Below, piece by piece: positions 41,531-51,579 of a DNA stretch of 64,000 bases. Location: positions 249,453-313,452 of the forward strand of contig JAGFNQ010001127.1 of NCBI GenBank assembly GCA_024364735.1. Direction: 5' to 3'. This DNA is from Boesenbergia rotunda. Lineage: Eukaryota; Streptophyta; Magnoliopsida; Zingiberales; Zingiberaceae. Each line of letters opens with the position of its first letter. Position 1 is the stretch's first letter. Both the position numbers and the translations under genes were made by a program. The notes beneath the pieces were generated by a model. It did no database searches and was not told the origin of the DNA. It worked only from the letters and a program-made list of their open reading frames with translations.

Positions 41531-43820
41531 TGTTGGGACCGGGTGCATGTCGACAAGGATACGTGTTCGTAAAATTTTAAATTTTTACGTGCAGCGGAAG
41601 AATTAGCATAAAATAATTTCTTAAATTATTTTAACCACGTATCTAGCATGCAATCCTATGGTGTGTTGACATAATCATACAATAAAATTTTGCAGAAAAG
41701 TAAACTAATTTACTTTTATACCTCGCGTAACTCGAAGAAAAGGGACGAGATCCAACCGTAGCGTCCCTTGGAAGCTTCGCCTCTATTCGCGTCCACGCCG
41801 AGTTCTCTTCGGGATGACTTCGCAAAGTCACGAGTTTTGTGCCGACGAGAACTACTAGATTCTCTATGGGCACAACTTAGAAGAACAAGAGAAAAATTAG
41901 GAAACTAACCAACGAAGTAACGGAATCGAATTCCGAGAAGAGAAGAGTCGTTATCCGCTTCTTCTTCTTCTTGTTCGGGTTCTCCTTCTTCTTGATTGCT
42001 CACGCCAACTTCAAAGGGGGGAAGTTGTTTGGTGCACCGGCCCTAAACCACTAGGGTGGGCGCCGGCCCTAGGCAAGAGAGGGAGAGGGAGAGGAGAAGA
42101 GATTAAGAGAGAGAGGGAGAGAATAATTAATCTCTTAATTGGAATTAAGGGCTAGCCTTTGGTTCCTTTATATAGTAGCAACTCCTTTGCTAAGTCTCCC
42201 TCTAAACCGAATTAACGGAATTAACGGAATTAGTTATAAGAAATTTATCTTATAAATTTTCTTATTAATTATTCCGTTTAAACCGAGTCTTTATTATAAA
42301 CTAATTTATAATAAAACTAATTCTTCTTCTCTTTAAATTATGGAATAAATTTTTATAAGAAATTTATAAACTTTCTTATTATGAAAAAATCAATTCATAA
42401 TTGATTTTATAAAATTAAAATAAATCAATTCATGGATTATTTTAATCTTCCATAAAAGAATAAATTTCTATAAATTTTATTTATATAAATTTCTTTATAC
42501 AAATTTATTTATCCATAATTTATAAAATAAATCGCACTAGATTTATTTTATTAATTAAACCAAAATTAATTGGTTTTCTCCTCTTATTGTGGCTGGCCAC
42601 CAAAGGGGTTTTTGCACCCTCTTTGGCCGGCCAAACCAACCCGAACCGCCGCGAATTAAACTCATTTAATTCGCCCAAAAAGTCTTCAAAAGACTTAGCC
42701 ATTTTTAGCTTCCATTGCGCCTCTGACTAACTCAGATTCGACTTATTTCTCTTGATCGGAAAATCCAATTTTCAACTCGTTTTAAATCCCTCGGATTACT
42801 CGTAGTGCGTGTGACTAAATAGGCTTTCAATTTATGTTGGCCGTCTATAATTAACTAATTATAGAACGATCATGAGTGGCACCTAGTAGTACATCATGAT
42901 CCCCAATTAATCGAAACATCAACGGTTTGACCTCAGAAGAAATTATTCTGAAACCCTTCAGCAGCTCTAATGAATCGTGCCCCATTCCTTTCACCACCTT
43001 ATACCCACTTGGTTCAGGACACGGTCTATGGTGTCAGTCCCCACTAGGCTGACTACATCACACCTAGCCCAAGTAGTGTCTTTCTCGTCCTTTGGATTTC
43101 TAATTACTCTCATGTATTTTAGAGACTCTCACTCTAAATATGATATACTCTGGCCAGAGGTTTCTGAGTAACAATCCGACGATAGGCCTGGGTATATATC
43201 TCCTCGCAAGGAGTGGTGAATCCTTTGTAGGCTGTTCAAACATCTTCGGGCACTTTGGCTTATACCCAACCATCCTGGGTCCACACCTCCTTGGAGATGC
43301 TTGCTTAAGATGTTAAAGTATAAGTCTCCATGACCAAGATGACTTGAACACCGCAAGTCAAAGGAACATCGCACTTAAGCTGCAGTAAGAACTTCATTGA
43401 CATATCATTATAGATAACCATATGAAGTCTTACAGCTAGTCACTCCAATGAACTAGTTCCCTTAACTAGCATCCATGTTTATCTCCGGACATCCCAATGT
43501 CACCAGCCAGTGAGAATCAGCTGATTAGAGAATAACCCATGCTAGTCTCAACAGAATTGATAGTGTCCGTTTTTATCAATTCATCGACTAGGGATAATTT
43601 CAATACTTCACAATTGCACATTTAGAGATAATCACTAGTTGTGATCCCATCATAAATTCTCTTATGCTGTGAGTTGTATTGCGGATATTCAGTAGATGAG
43701 TTTAAGATCCCAATCAAATACACAAAACATGTATACTCAAATAGTGAATTATCATTTATTAAGATAAATGTTTACATCATAAGGCGATTGCCTTAGGACA
43801 CTTCTCTCATATCACTAACA
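41531..43820 (-). repeat. 3' LTR of A2 (2290 bp)
   Basis: TGTTGGGACCGGGTGC to ATCACTAACA on the plus strand. It is close to A3 with small indels. TATATAAAGG on the minus strand lies at about 42168-42177. The purine tract GGCCAAGTGGGAGTT follows at 43835-43821. Confidence 0.92.
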
Positions 43821-43834
43821 AACTCCCACTTGGC

Positions 43835-45103
43835 CTAATGCCAATCGCTACGGTACCCAATACCATAGGCTCTAACATGTCCCTCAAACTTGCTTTGAGG
43901 CAAGACCTTAGTTAAAGGATCCGCTATATTCCTTTCAGTGGGAACTCTCTCAATTTGTATGTCATTCCTACTTATAATCTCTCTGATCAGATGATAGCGT
44001 CGAAGCACGTGTTTGGATCGCTGATGAGACCTTGGTTCCTTTGCTTGTGCAATAGCTCCATTGTTGTCGCAGTAAACCGGCACTGCTTCATCAATGGTTG
44101 GAACCTCATCAAGTTTCGAGACAAACTTCTTGATCCAAACTGCTTCCGTGGTATAATCCGCTATGGTGTCTTGTTTGGAACTTTTCCAACTTACTGCGCC
44201 TCCATTCAAAGTAAATACGTATCCAGACTGTGATTTGGAGTCATCCTTATCTGTCTGGAAACTGGCATCTGTATACCCACGTATTACCAAATCTCCTTCT
44301 CCATATATTAGGAACACATCCTTAGTTCTTCTTAAGTACTTAAGGATTGTCTTGACAGCCGCCCAATGATCCATTCCTGGATCCGACTGGTATCTGCTTG
44401 TGACGCTCAAAGCATATGATACATCGGGCCTTGTACATAACATAGCATACATGATAGATCCTATTGCGGATGCATAGGGAATCTTATTCATGCAAATCCT
44501 CTCGTCTTCTGTGCGCGGACACATAGACTTTGAAAGGTTGATCCCATGCCTGATGGGAAGGTAACCTTTCTTGGATTCCGACATGCTAAACCTTTTTAGC
44601 ACTCGGTCTATATACGTAGACTGCGAAAGACCAAGCAACCGTTTTGATCTATCTCTATAGATTCTAATCCCAAGGATGTAGGTTGCTTCTCCCAGGTCTT
44701 TCATGGAGAAAGTTTTGGACAACCAAATTTTAACTGTCTGTAAGACTGATATATCGTTTCCTATAAGTAAGATGTCATCGACATATAATACTAGGAATAC
44801 GACTGCACTCCCACTAACCTTCTTGTACACACAAGGTTCGTCAGGATTTTGTGAGAAATCAAACTCTTTGATTGCCTCATCAAAACGGATATTCCAGCTC
44901 CTAGATGCTTGCTTCAGTCCATATATGGATCGTCGAAGCTTGCATACTTTGGTTTTATCAACCGATGTGAAACCTTCAGGTTGTATCATGTATACATCCT
45001 CAAGCAGGTTTCCATTAAGGAAAGCTGTTTTCACATCCATTTGCCATATCTCATAATCATAATGAGCTGCTATGGCTAGGAGCATCCGAATGGATTTAAG
45101 CAT
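43835..45103 (-). pseudogene. pol: A2 pol, RT-RNase H part
   Basis: A 422-codon frame starting in RT at MLKSIRMLLAIAAHYD. Motif A (QMDVKTAFLNG) and YVDDILLIGND are intact, as are CTRPDVSYALS and GYTDASFQTD. Compared with A1 it lacks 36 bp around 44146-44150, which removes the RNase H AEYIAAS segment including a conserved Glu. The join with the upstream frame lacks 86 bp of the RT N-terminal region (the KARLVAKGYRQKQG segment in A1) and shifts frame. The end TERNIADPLTKVLPQ is normal for copia. Confidence 0.9.
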
Positions 45104-46808
45104 AATTACCTTCCATGTCGGTTTTCTTCTTGAAAACCCACTTGCACCCTATGGGCTTAATCCCTTCGGGTGGGTTAACCAAGTCCCATACTTGATTTTC
45201 GTACATGGAATCCATTTCCGACTTCATGGCTTCAAGCCATTTGTCCCTTTCTGAACTTTTCAGAACATCTTCATAACTGATAGGTTCGTCATCCCCAATG
45301 AGCAACACGTCGTTCGATTCACTTACGAGAAATCCGTATCTCTCTGGAATGTTGCGTGTCCTATCAGACCTACGAAGAGGTGGTGTAGTTTTAGGTTCAA
45401 CTGATAGCTCATCATTATGAATTATCGGTTGTGGGCCTAGACTCGGTGTCTCTGTAATGTCTATTGGAGTTTCTTGAACTTCATCAAGTTCAATGCCACT
45501 CCCACTGTTTTCTTGTAAAAGAAATTCTTTTTCTAGAAATACAGCATGCCTTGAAACAAACACCTTTTGTTCCAAGGGATGATAGAATTGGTAACCCTTC
45601 GTTTCCTTAGGGTATCCAATAAATAGACATTTATCAGACTTAGCATCCAATTTGTCTGATACAACCCGCTTCACATAAGCAGGACAACCCCATATCTTAA
45701 GGTGAGTTAAGTGAGGTTTCTTACTATTCCATATCTCATATGGAGTAGTAGAGACTACCTTGGTCGGGACTCTGTTTAGCAAGTAAACAGCTGTCTTAAG
45801 TGCATAGCCCCAAAAGGATTTTGGAAGAGTTGCATGATTCATCATCGACCTAACCATGTCCATCAAGGTTCGGTTGCGCCTCTCAGATACACCATTATGC
45901 TGTGGTGTATACGGCGGAGTCCATTGGGACAATATCCCATTGTCCCTAAGATAATCTTGAAACTCTTGACTTAAGTATTCACCACCCCGATCGGATCGAA
46001 GGATCTTAATACTTTTGCCAAGTTGTTTCTCTACTTCATTTCTGAACTCTTTGAATTTCTCAAAGGCTTCAGATTTGTGTTTCATCAAGAACACATACCC
46101 GAATCGTGAGTGATCATCGATAAAGGTGATGAAGTAGCTATAGCCTCCTTGTGCAAGAGTTGACATTGGTCCACATACATCAGTATGTATTAGACCAAGC
46201 AATTCTCCCACTGGATTACCTTTTCCGGAAAAGGGTAATTTGGTCATCTTGCCTTTTAAGCATGATTCGCATGTATCAAATGAACCGGGTTCAAATGATT
46301 CCAGAATTCCACATCGGTGTAATTCGGTCATGCGTTTCTTACTTACATGGCCAAGACGGCAATGCCAAGTGTAGGAGTCTATTCGATTATCTATTCTAGC
46401 ACGTTTGTTGCTAACTTCGATATTGAAAACGTCACTGGATAAATCTAACGTGTAGATGCCATTGCACAAAGTTCCATTCCCATAAAGAACGCCATTTAAA
46501 GTTATGTAACAACAATTGTTACTAAAAGTTAAATGATAACCTTTTTCATTCAAACATGAAATAGATACAATGTTCTTTATTAACGAAGGAACGAAATAAC
46601 AATTATCCAATTCTAAGACACGTCCAGTGGGAGCTTTAGCAAATATGTTCCGATGGCAACCAGCAGCAATCTTTGCTCCGTTTCCAACTCGCAAATTCGC
46701 TTCTCCTTTGACGAGTCTTCTTCTATTCCTTAGCCCCAGTATGTCATTACATATATGTGAGCTACACCCAGTATCAAGTACCAAGTGTTTGAGGAAATAG
46801 AGTGACAT
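45096..46808 (-). pseudogene. pol: A2 pol, protease-integrase part
   Basis: A 570-codon frame. It has the protease site VLDTGCSSHICND, the gag-pre-integrase region, the integrase zinc-binding part (YTWHCRLGHVSKKRM, CESCLKGKM) and the catalytic D,D,E core (LIHTDVCG, LRSDRGGEYLS, NGVSERRNRTL). A linker and the RT start (WVFKKKTDMEGN) follow, then the 86-bp deletion. Integrase looks complete. The upstream gag is in another frame (shift near 46800-46820), and the RT is cut off by the deletion, so no polyprotein can be made. Confidence 0.9.
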
Positions 46809-47450
46809 TCAATAACGAAGATACTTGAAGAGGATGGGGCATCGGATGCCTTCTCTTTCAAGGACTCAAGATAAATCTTGCAGTTTCTTCGCAAGTGACC
46901 CTCCTTGCCACAGTGATGGCAAGTGCCTTTTAGGGTATTTTCAGTCTTTTTGGCCTTTTTCTCCTTCCCTTTGTTGTTCTTTGGCCTTCCTCTTAGAACC
47001 TTTCTTCGAGGAACCAACTAACCAGTACCGCTTTTGATCCTGCTTTACAGCAGGCTCAACAGCCTTCAGCATGTTGATTAACTCAGGAATGGTATCTCCA
47101 GCTTGTTCATCCGATAGTTCATCACAAATTGTGAACAACTTTTGGGCAGACAATTCAGAATTAAGTCAATACTTAGTTCATGATCCATTGCAAAGCCGAG
47201 TGTGCTCAGTCGCTCAATGTACCCCAACATCTTTAACACGAATTGTGAGGCAGAAGTGCCTTCCTGCATCTTTGAGGTGAAGAGGAGTCTGGAGACCTCG
47301 AACCTTTCGGATCTCGCCTGCTCTTCAAATAACTCATGAAGATGGAAGATGATGGTATAAGCATCCATATGCTCATGCTGCTTTTGCAACTCAGGTACAT
47401 AGATGCTAGCATGATGCAACCGCCATTTCAGAATCGGTCACATGTTTCTG
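46730..47450 (-). pseudogene. gag: A2 gag remnant (three frames)
   Basis: Three overlapping frames carry successive parts of one gag. 47419-47078 has ELQKQHEHMDAYTIIFHLHE, KMQEGTSASQFVLKMLGYIE and LILNCLPKS, all typical of copia UBN2-type gag. 47153-46941 has LINMLKAVEPAVKQD. 47017-46730 has the zinc knuckle CHHCGKEGHLRRNC. Frameshifts lie near 47410, 47150-47080 and 47000-46940. The N-terminus is missing. Confidence 0.85.
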
Positions 47451-47517
47451 ATAGGCCAACAATTGGTCTGGAGTTGCATTTCTGGAGGATGGTGGGAAAG
47501 TTGATTTTCAAGGACAT

Positions 47518-47518
47518 N
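47518..47518. other. Ambiguous base N at an element junction
   Basis: The only N in the window. To its left is the truncated gag of A2, to its right the truncated LTR I. The contact may be a true deletion, but an assembly join here is a real possibility. Confidence 0.9.
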
Positions 47519-49827
47519 GTTGCTAAAATCCCTGTTTGATCTATGTTTTATTGCTAAAATTGTGAAATTGCCTAGGTTTTAGAAATTATTCATATCTTGG
47601 ACTTAAATGCAAAATGATACATATTTGAGTTAATTGTCCACTAAATTCTTGATTTAATTTTTGTAGGCATCAAGGTTCAAGGATCTAGGGCATATTAGGT
47701 CAAACTCGAGTCGGAAGTGACCCGGATCAGATTATCAAGATTACGATTAAATCTGGGCCGTTCGATTCGGAAGCGGCTAGATCTGAGCCATCCGGGACGA
47801 TCTGAAGCAATCCGAGCTAGGGTTAGGGTTGATCAAGCTCTATGATCAAGATCTGAAGGTTTCATCCCAATCAGAGCTAAATCAACCGTTGGATCAAGCT
47901 TGGAGGGCTCTAGAGCGTCCATTCACAGACAGAGTTGATCTGGACCATCCGTTGCATATCTGGAGGATCCGAGCTACCACAAGGCAGTTCCTGGCCCCAG
48001 ATCATCATCATAAAAGTTTGGCTCAAATCAGACCAAGATCAGCTGTTGGATTGAAGCAAATAAATCTGAGCCGTCCACTGGTTATTATTTAAGGAAAATT
48101 TCCTCCGCAGCCCAGCTGGTCGCGTCTTCAGAGTTCTTCGCCGCAGTCACCTTCTTCGTCGGGTTCTTCATTTTGCTTTGAGTTTTCTTCAATCCGTTGG
48201 CGCGACCACTCGATCTTCTTGCAGAACTCATGTGCTAGATCATTGGGGAGGCAATCGGTCTTGTTTCCGGATCAAATCTGCCCAAGAACAGAGTTGTGAG
48301 AGGTTTCTACAGCTTTGTCCATTTAACACTCTTCGGATCGGCTGTGCTCTACCACCTTCTATCTAAGCAATCCAGAGGGGTTCCCTGAGTAGCTTGGATC
48401 GTCATCCATCCACCCACGCACGCAGACACAGCTGCAATGATGAAATCGCATGGGAATTTCAGAAATGGGCAGTTTGAGCTGTATTCAATCGCTGATGAGT
48501 TTTTCCCCATGATTTGCTGAGCTTGCGGGTCCGAGGCTCTCCTTTGCTTGACAACCAAAGAGTATCTGAGCTCTAGAAGGAATCGAGGAGTAGAATTTCT
48601 TAGTTTAATTTCAGTTTAGCTGTAAATTTTGATTTCTGCACTGTGTTGTCTGAATTTTAGCTGTAGTTACTGTAATTTACGATTTTTCAAGTTCTTAGCT
48701 GTAGTTTAGCTCTAATTCCGCAAGTAGAGTCATATATGAACTTGTTTAGTGATTAACTAGATCAAATTTCAGTCTATTTTAGTTTAATTTACTGCGTGCC
48801 AAGTTGTTTTCCTGCGTGCCAAGTTGTTTGCCGAGTATCAACATTTTCAGCCCTTTTCAACTAGTTTTTGTTAAGTAATTGCTAGCTAAGTTCTTTGCAC
48901 CTAGATTAGATTCTCTAATTCGTTTTGCACTAGCTAGTTCAGTCCTTAATCCATTGCGAGAACAAAAATCCATAGCTAATCTTTCAACTCTGAATTCTGA
49001 AATTTCAACCACTTGATTTCTGACTTTCTATTTCTCTAGCTCTGATTTCAGTTTCGATTCATCTCTTTAGTATTGTTTAGTTCTTTCTTCATAACTTTGT
49101 TTCTCAATTGAATCAATTAGCTAAGAATTCTGAGTTGAAAAAGGTCTCATTTCTGAATTTAGTGTTAACTTTTGGCACAAAGAGTCATTTCTTGTGTGCC
49201 AATCAATTTTAGTCTTTTTGCATCAGATTTTAGCTTGTTTCTATAGCATATAATTGTGTTTGAATTCAATAAACTTGCACTCACTTATATCCGAATTTGG
49301 TTGGCAGTGGTTAGGTTCCAAAAATACTTTAGCTAGTTAAGTTGCAATTGCTTGGTTGAGTCTTAATTTCGCATGTTAGTACTTATGTAGGTTTGTTCAT
49401 TTTCGAAAATTCCAATCACTGCTTTTACCTTTTTCTCAGCATTCCTTTTGTTTTGTAGCAATCAGAAGTTAGTTTCCAAGGAAGAAAACTTTGCAAGTGC
49501 TTGAGTAGCTTCCATTAGGTCACGTACTAAGTGTCATTTCTTTGTCCAGCTCCTTGGTTCACTTTTCTTTATTTCCCTTTCATTTTCATTTTCAATTACA
49601 AACCAAAATTTCATTACTTATTTGAAACCCAAAAACGACACATATCTACAAGTTTGAATCAAGCACGACAACTATCCCTGAGAAAAATACGACCTGTGGT
49701 CCCTATATTACATTTTCATTCTTTTGATTGTAAAAAGGGTTTCCAGCAGTTATCATTTCATATACATTTAAATCTGATGAGCCCATACATTTCGTGACAA
49801 ATTAATTAGTATATTTGGGCTTGTCAA
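47519..49827 (+). repeat. Truncated gypsy-type LTR I
   Basis: It is the reverse complement of solo LTR J in content (for example GCTAAAATCC at 47522 and ATACGACCTGTGG at 49687) and related more distantly to the LTRs of B. Its right edge is GGGCTTGTCA at 49827. The left edge, expected to read TGATAGATACC, is missing next to the N. Open frames inside (47829-48092, 48178-48366, 49531-49797) have no recognisable product. Its right end cuts the gag of element N; ATAAT (49828-49832) would be its duplication, with no partner visible. Confidence 0.8.
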
Positions 49828-49945
49828 TAATCCACATGTCCACCTGAGTTTTCAGGTGGTCCTCCATTCGACTTTTCCAGTAGGAAAAGTCTTCTCCACT
49901 GAAAAGTGGAGGTCTGGCGATGCTGAACCCTTCTTGCATGGCCAT
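49828..49945 (-). pseudogene. gag: Gag N-terminus of element N (about 39 codons)
   Basis: Reads MAMQEGFSIARPPLFSGEDF, then YWKSRMEDHLKTQVDMW, before being cut. The ARPPLF-GEDF-YWK pattern is the SIRE gag start seen in D and C. The remainder is lost at the LTR I border. The fragment is too short to act alone. Confidence 0.85.
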
Positions 49946-50176
49946 TTAATCTGAAAAAGATAACTAACAAGAAAAAGTTTCCCAAGACTTGGTCTTGGAT
50001 TAGTAGTGCGGGATAAGGAAAATAAAATAACGAGGGGTGTTGCACCAACCTCGGTTAACGAAAACGAAAAAATTCGAATGAAAGATTTAGAAGAAATTCG
50101 AACGAGAATAAGAAAATAAAATAGAAAAATCTGAAAAATTTTCAAACTGGTGGTTGCACCAAATTTGAACTTCCCC
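49946..50176 (-). other. Leader of element N
   Basis: Non-coding, with TCTTGGATTAGTAGTG in common with the leader of C. No other feature seen. Confidence 0.6.
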
Positions 50177-50188
50177 GCTCTGATACCA
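50177..50188 (-). other. Primer-binding site of N (initiator tRNA-Met)
   Basis: TGGTATCAGAGC on the minus strand, two bases after the LTR. Confidence 0.92.
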
Positions 50189-50190
50189 CT

Positions 50191-51579
50191 TGTTGGATCG
50201 AGAGAACCGATAGACGGGGGGTGAATATCGGAAAGCGTTCAGATTTAAGATAGAGAATTTGCACAGCGGAAGATTAAAACAAAATACGAGACACAGTGAT
50301 TTTTACTTGGTTTGGAGCCTAGGTCGACTCCTACTCCAAGGCCCACGGTCGTTGACCGTTTTCTGCGGGCAATTCTATTAGTTCGCAAATCAGTTTACAA
50401 TATTGAGTTACAAATATAGCACAGTAAACTTAACAAATAAAAAGCTCTTCTTTTACCGATGTCCGATGTAGGTTGTCTTTTTTGGAGCAGTGGGACGGCG
50501 TCGGCTCGAGTTGGGAAGTTTCTGGAGCGCAGCGCGAGAGCGGAAGAGTGTAGAAGCGTTGATTCGAAGTTGTTGTGGAAAGCCTGGTCATTGGGTGCTA
50601 TTTATAGCACCTAGGGGCGCCCTGGACGTCGGGGGCGCCCCCTACGTGTCACGCGATCCGAGCTTCGCTCGGTCAACCTCTATCCCACTCGAACAGGGAT
50701 GAGGATTGACACTGGGGGCGCCTTGGACGCTGAGGGCGCCCTGTTTGACTCCTTCAGCGCGGGCTTCTCGGCTGGATAAGGGTGATCAGCTTCGTTGGTG
50801 TAGGCGCGGGCACTGAGCGTGCCCTGGCTGCTGTGGGCGCCCCGGCCAGTGGTCAGCCGAAGCCTTTGTTGCTTCGCTTGTTTTGTATTGCCCCTGGGGG
50901 CACCCGGGACACTGAGGGCGCCCTGCTCAGCTACTTGCCTTTCTCCTTTGGGCATTCTGAGCTGCAGAGACACGTTCCTTCGGTCCTGCATCCAGGATTA
51001 GTCCAAAACAATATAAAGGATTAGAGTATTATGTTCATACAGTCTTAGCTGTCTTGGTTCTGACTTTGGGCCTTCAAAATGGAGCCCTAGGTCAAATCGA
51101 CGCCTACTGTTTCCTCGACGAGGAACGCGTCCTCACCTACTCCTCTCGGGAGAATTTACCTGATGCCAACCGCTCCTCTGGTTGGACTTTTGCCTAGCGG
51201 TCATTTGCCAGGTCTTGGGTACCGAGCGGTCCTTCGCCCGGTGCCTAGCATTCCTTCGCTAGGGCTTCAGTCCCAGGCTGTCCTTCGCCTGGCGCCTAGC
51301 AGTCCTTCACTAGGGCTTCTGTCCCAAGCTGTCCTTCGCCTAGCGCCTAGCAGTCCTTCGCTAGGGCTTCTTACCCTGGCATTCCTTCGCCAGTGCCTAG
51401 CAGTCCTTCGCTAGGGCTTTTTACCCTAGCATTCCTTCGCCAGTGCCTAGCAGTCCTTCGCTAGGGCTTTTTACCCTGCACACTAGAGTAACATACTAGA
51501 TAACAAGTAAGACTTAACTTTTGAACCCTGTTGCCATTATCAAAACATAGGTTTGACTTGGGTGCCTTCTGCACCAACA
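50191..51579 (-). repeat. 5' LTR of N (1389 bp)
   Basis: TGTTGGATCGAGAG to CTGCACCAACA on the plus strand. It carries the hairpin array (51240-51470), the GTTTCCTCGACGAGGAAC stem (about 51109-51126), GGGCGCC palindromes (50615-50930) and the palindromic TATA GGTGCTATTTATAGCACC at 50594-50611. Confidence 0.92.

Larger units (their letters stand above)
41531..47517 (-). mobile_element. Ty1/copia element A2 of the A family, 5' end missing
   Basis: On the minus strand: decayed gag (47450 to about 46820), protease-integrase (46808 to 45096), RT-RNase H (45103 to 43835), polypurine tract and a complete 3' LTR (43820 to 41531). The 5' LTR, primer site and gag N-terminus are absent; the copy ends beside the ambiguous base at 47518. 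It shares over long stretches near-identical pol with A1 but has different damage, so the two are independent insertions. Confidence 0.88.
49828..51579 (-). mobile_element. 5' end of SIRE-like element N
   Basis: Minus strand: LTR (51579 to 50191), primer site, leader, start of gag (49945 to 49828), then cut by LTR I. The rest of the element is not in the window. GTAGA (51580-51584) would be its target duplication in LTR P. Confidence 0.85.
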
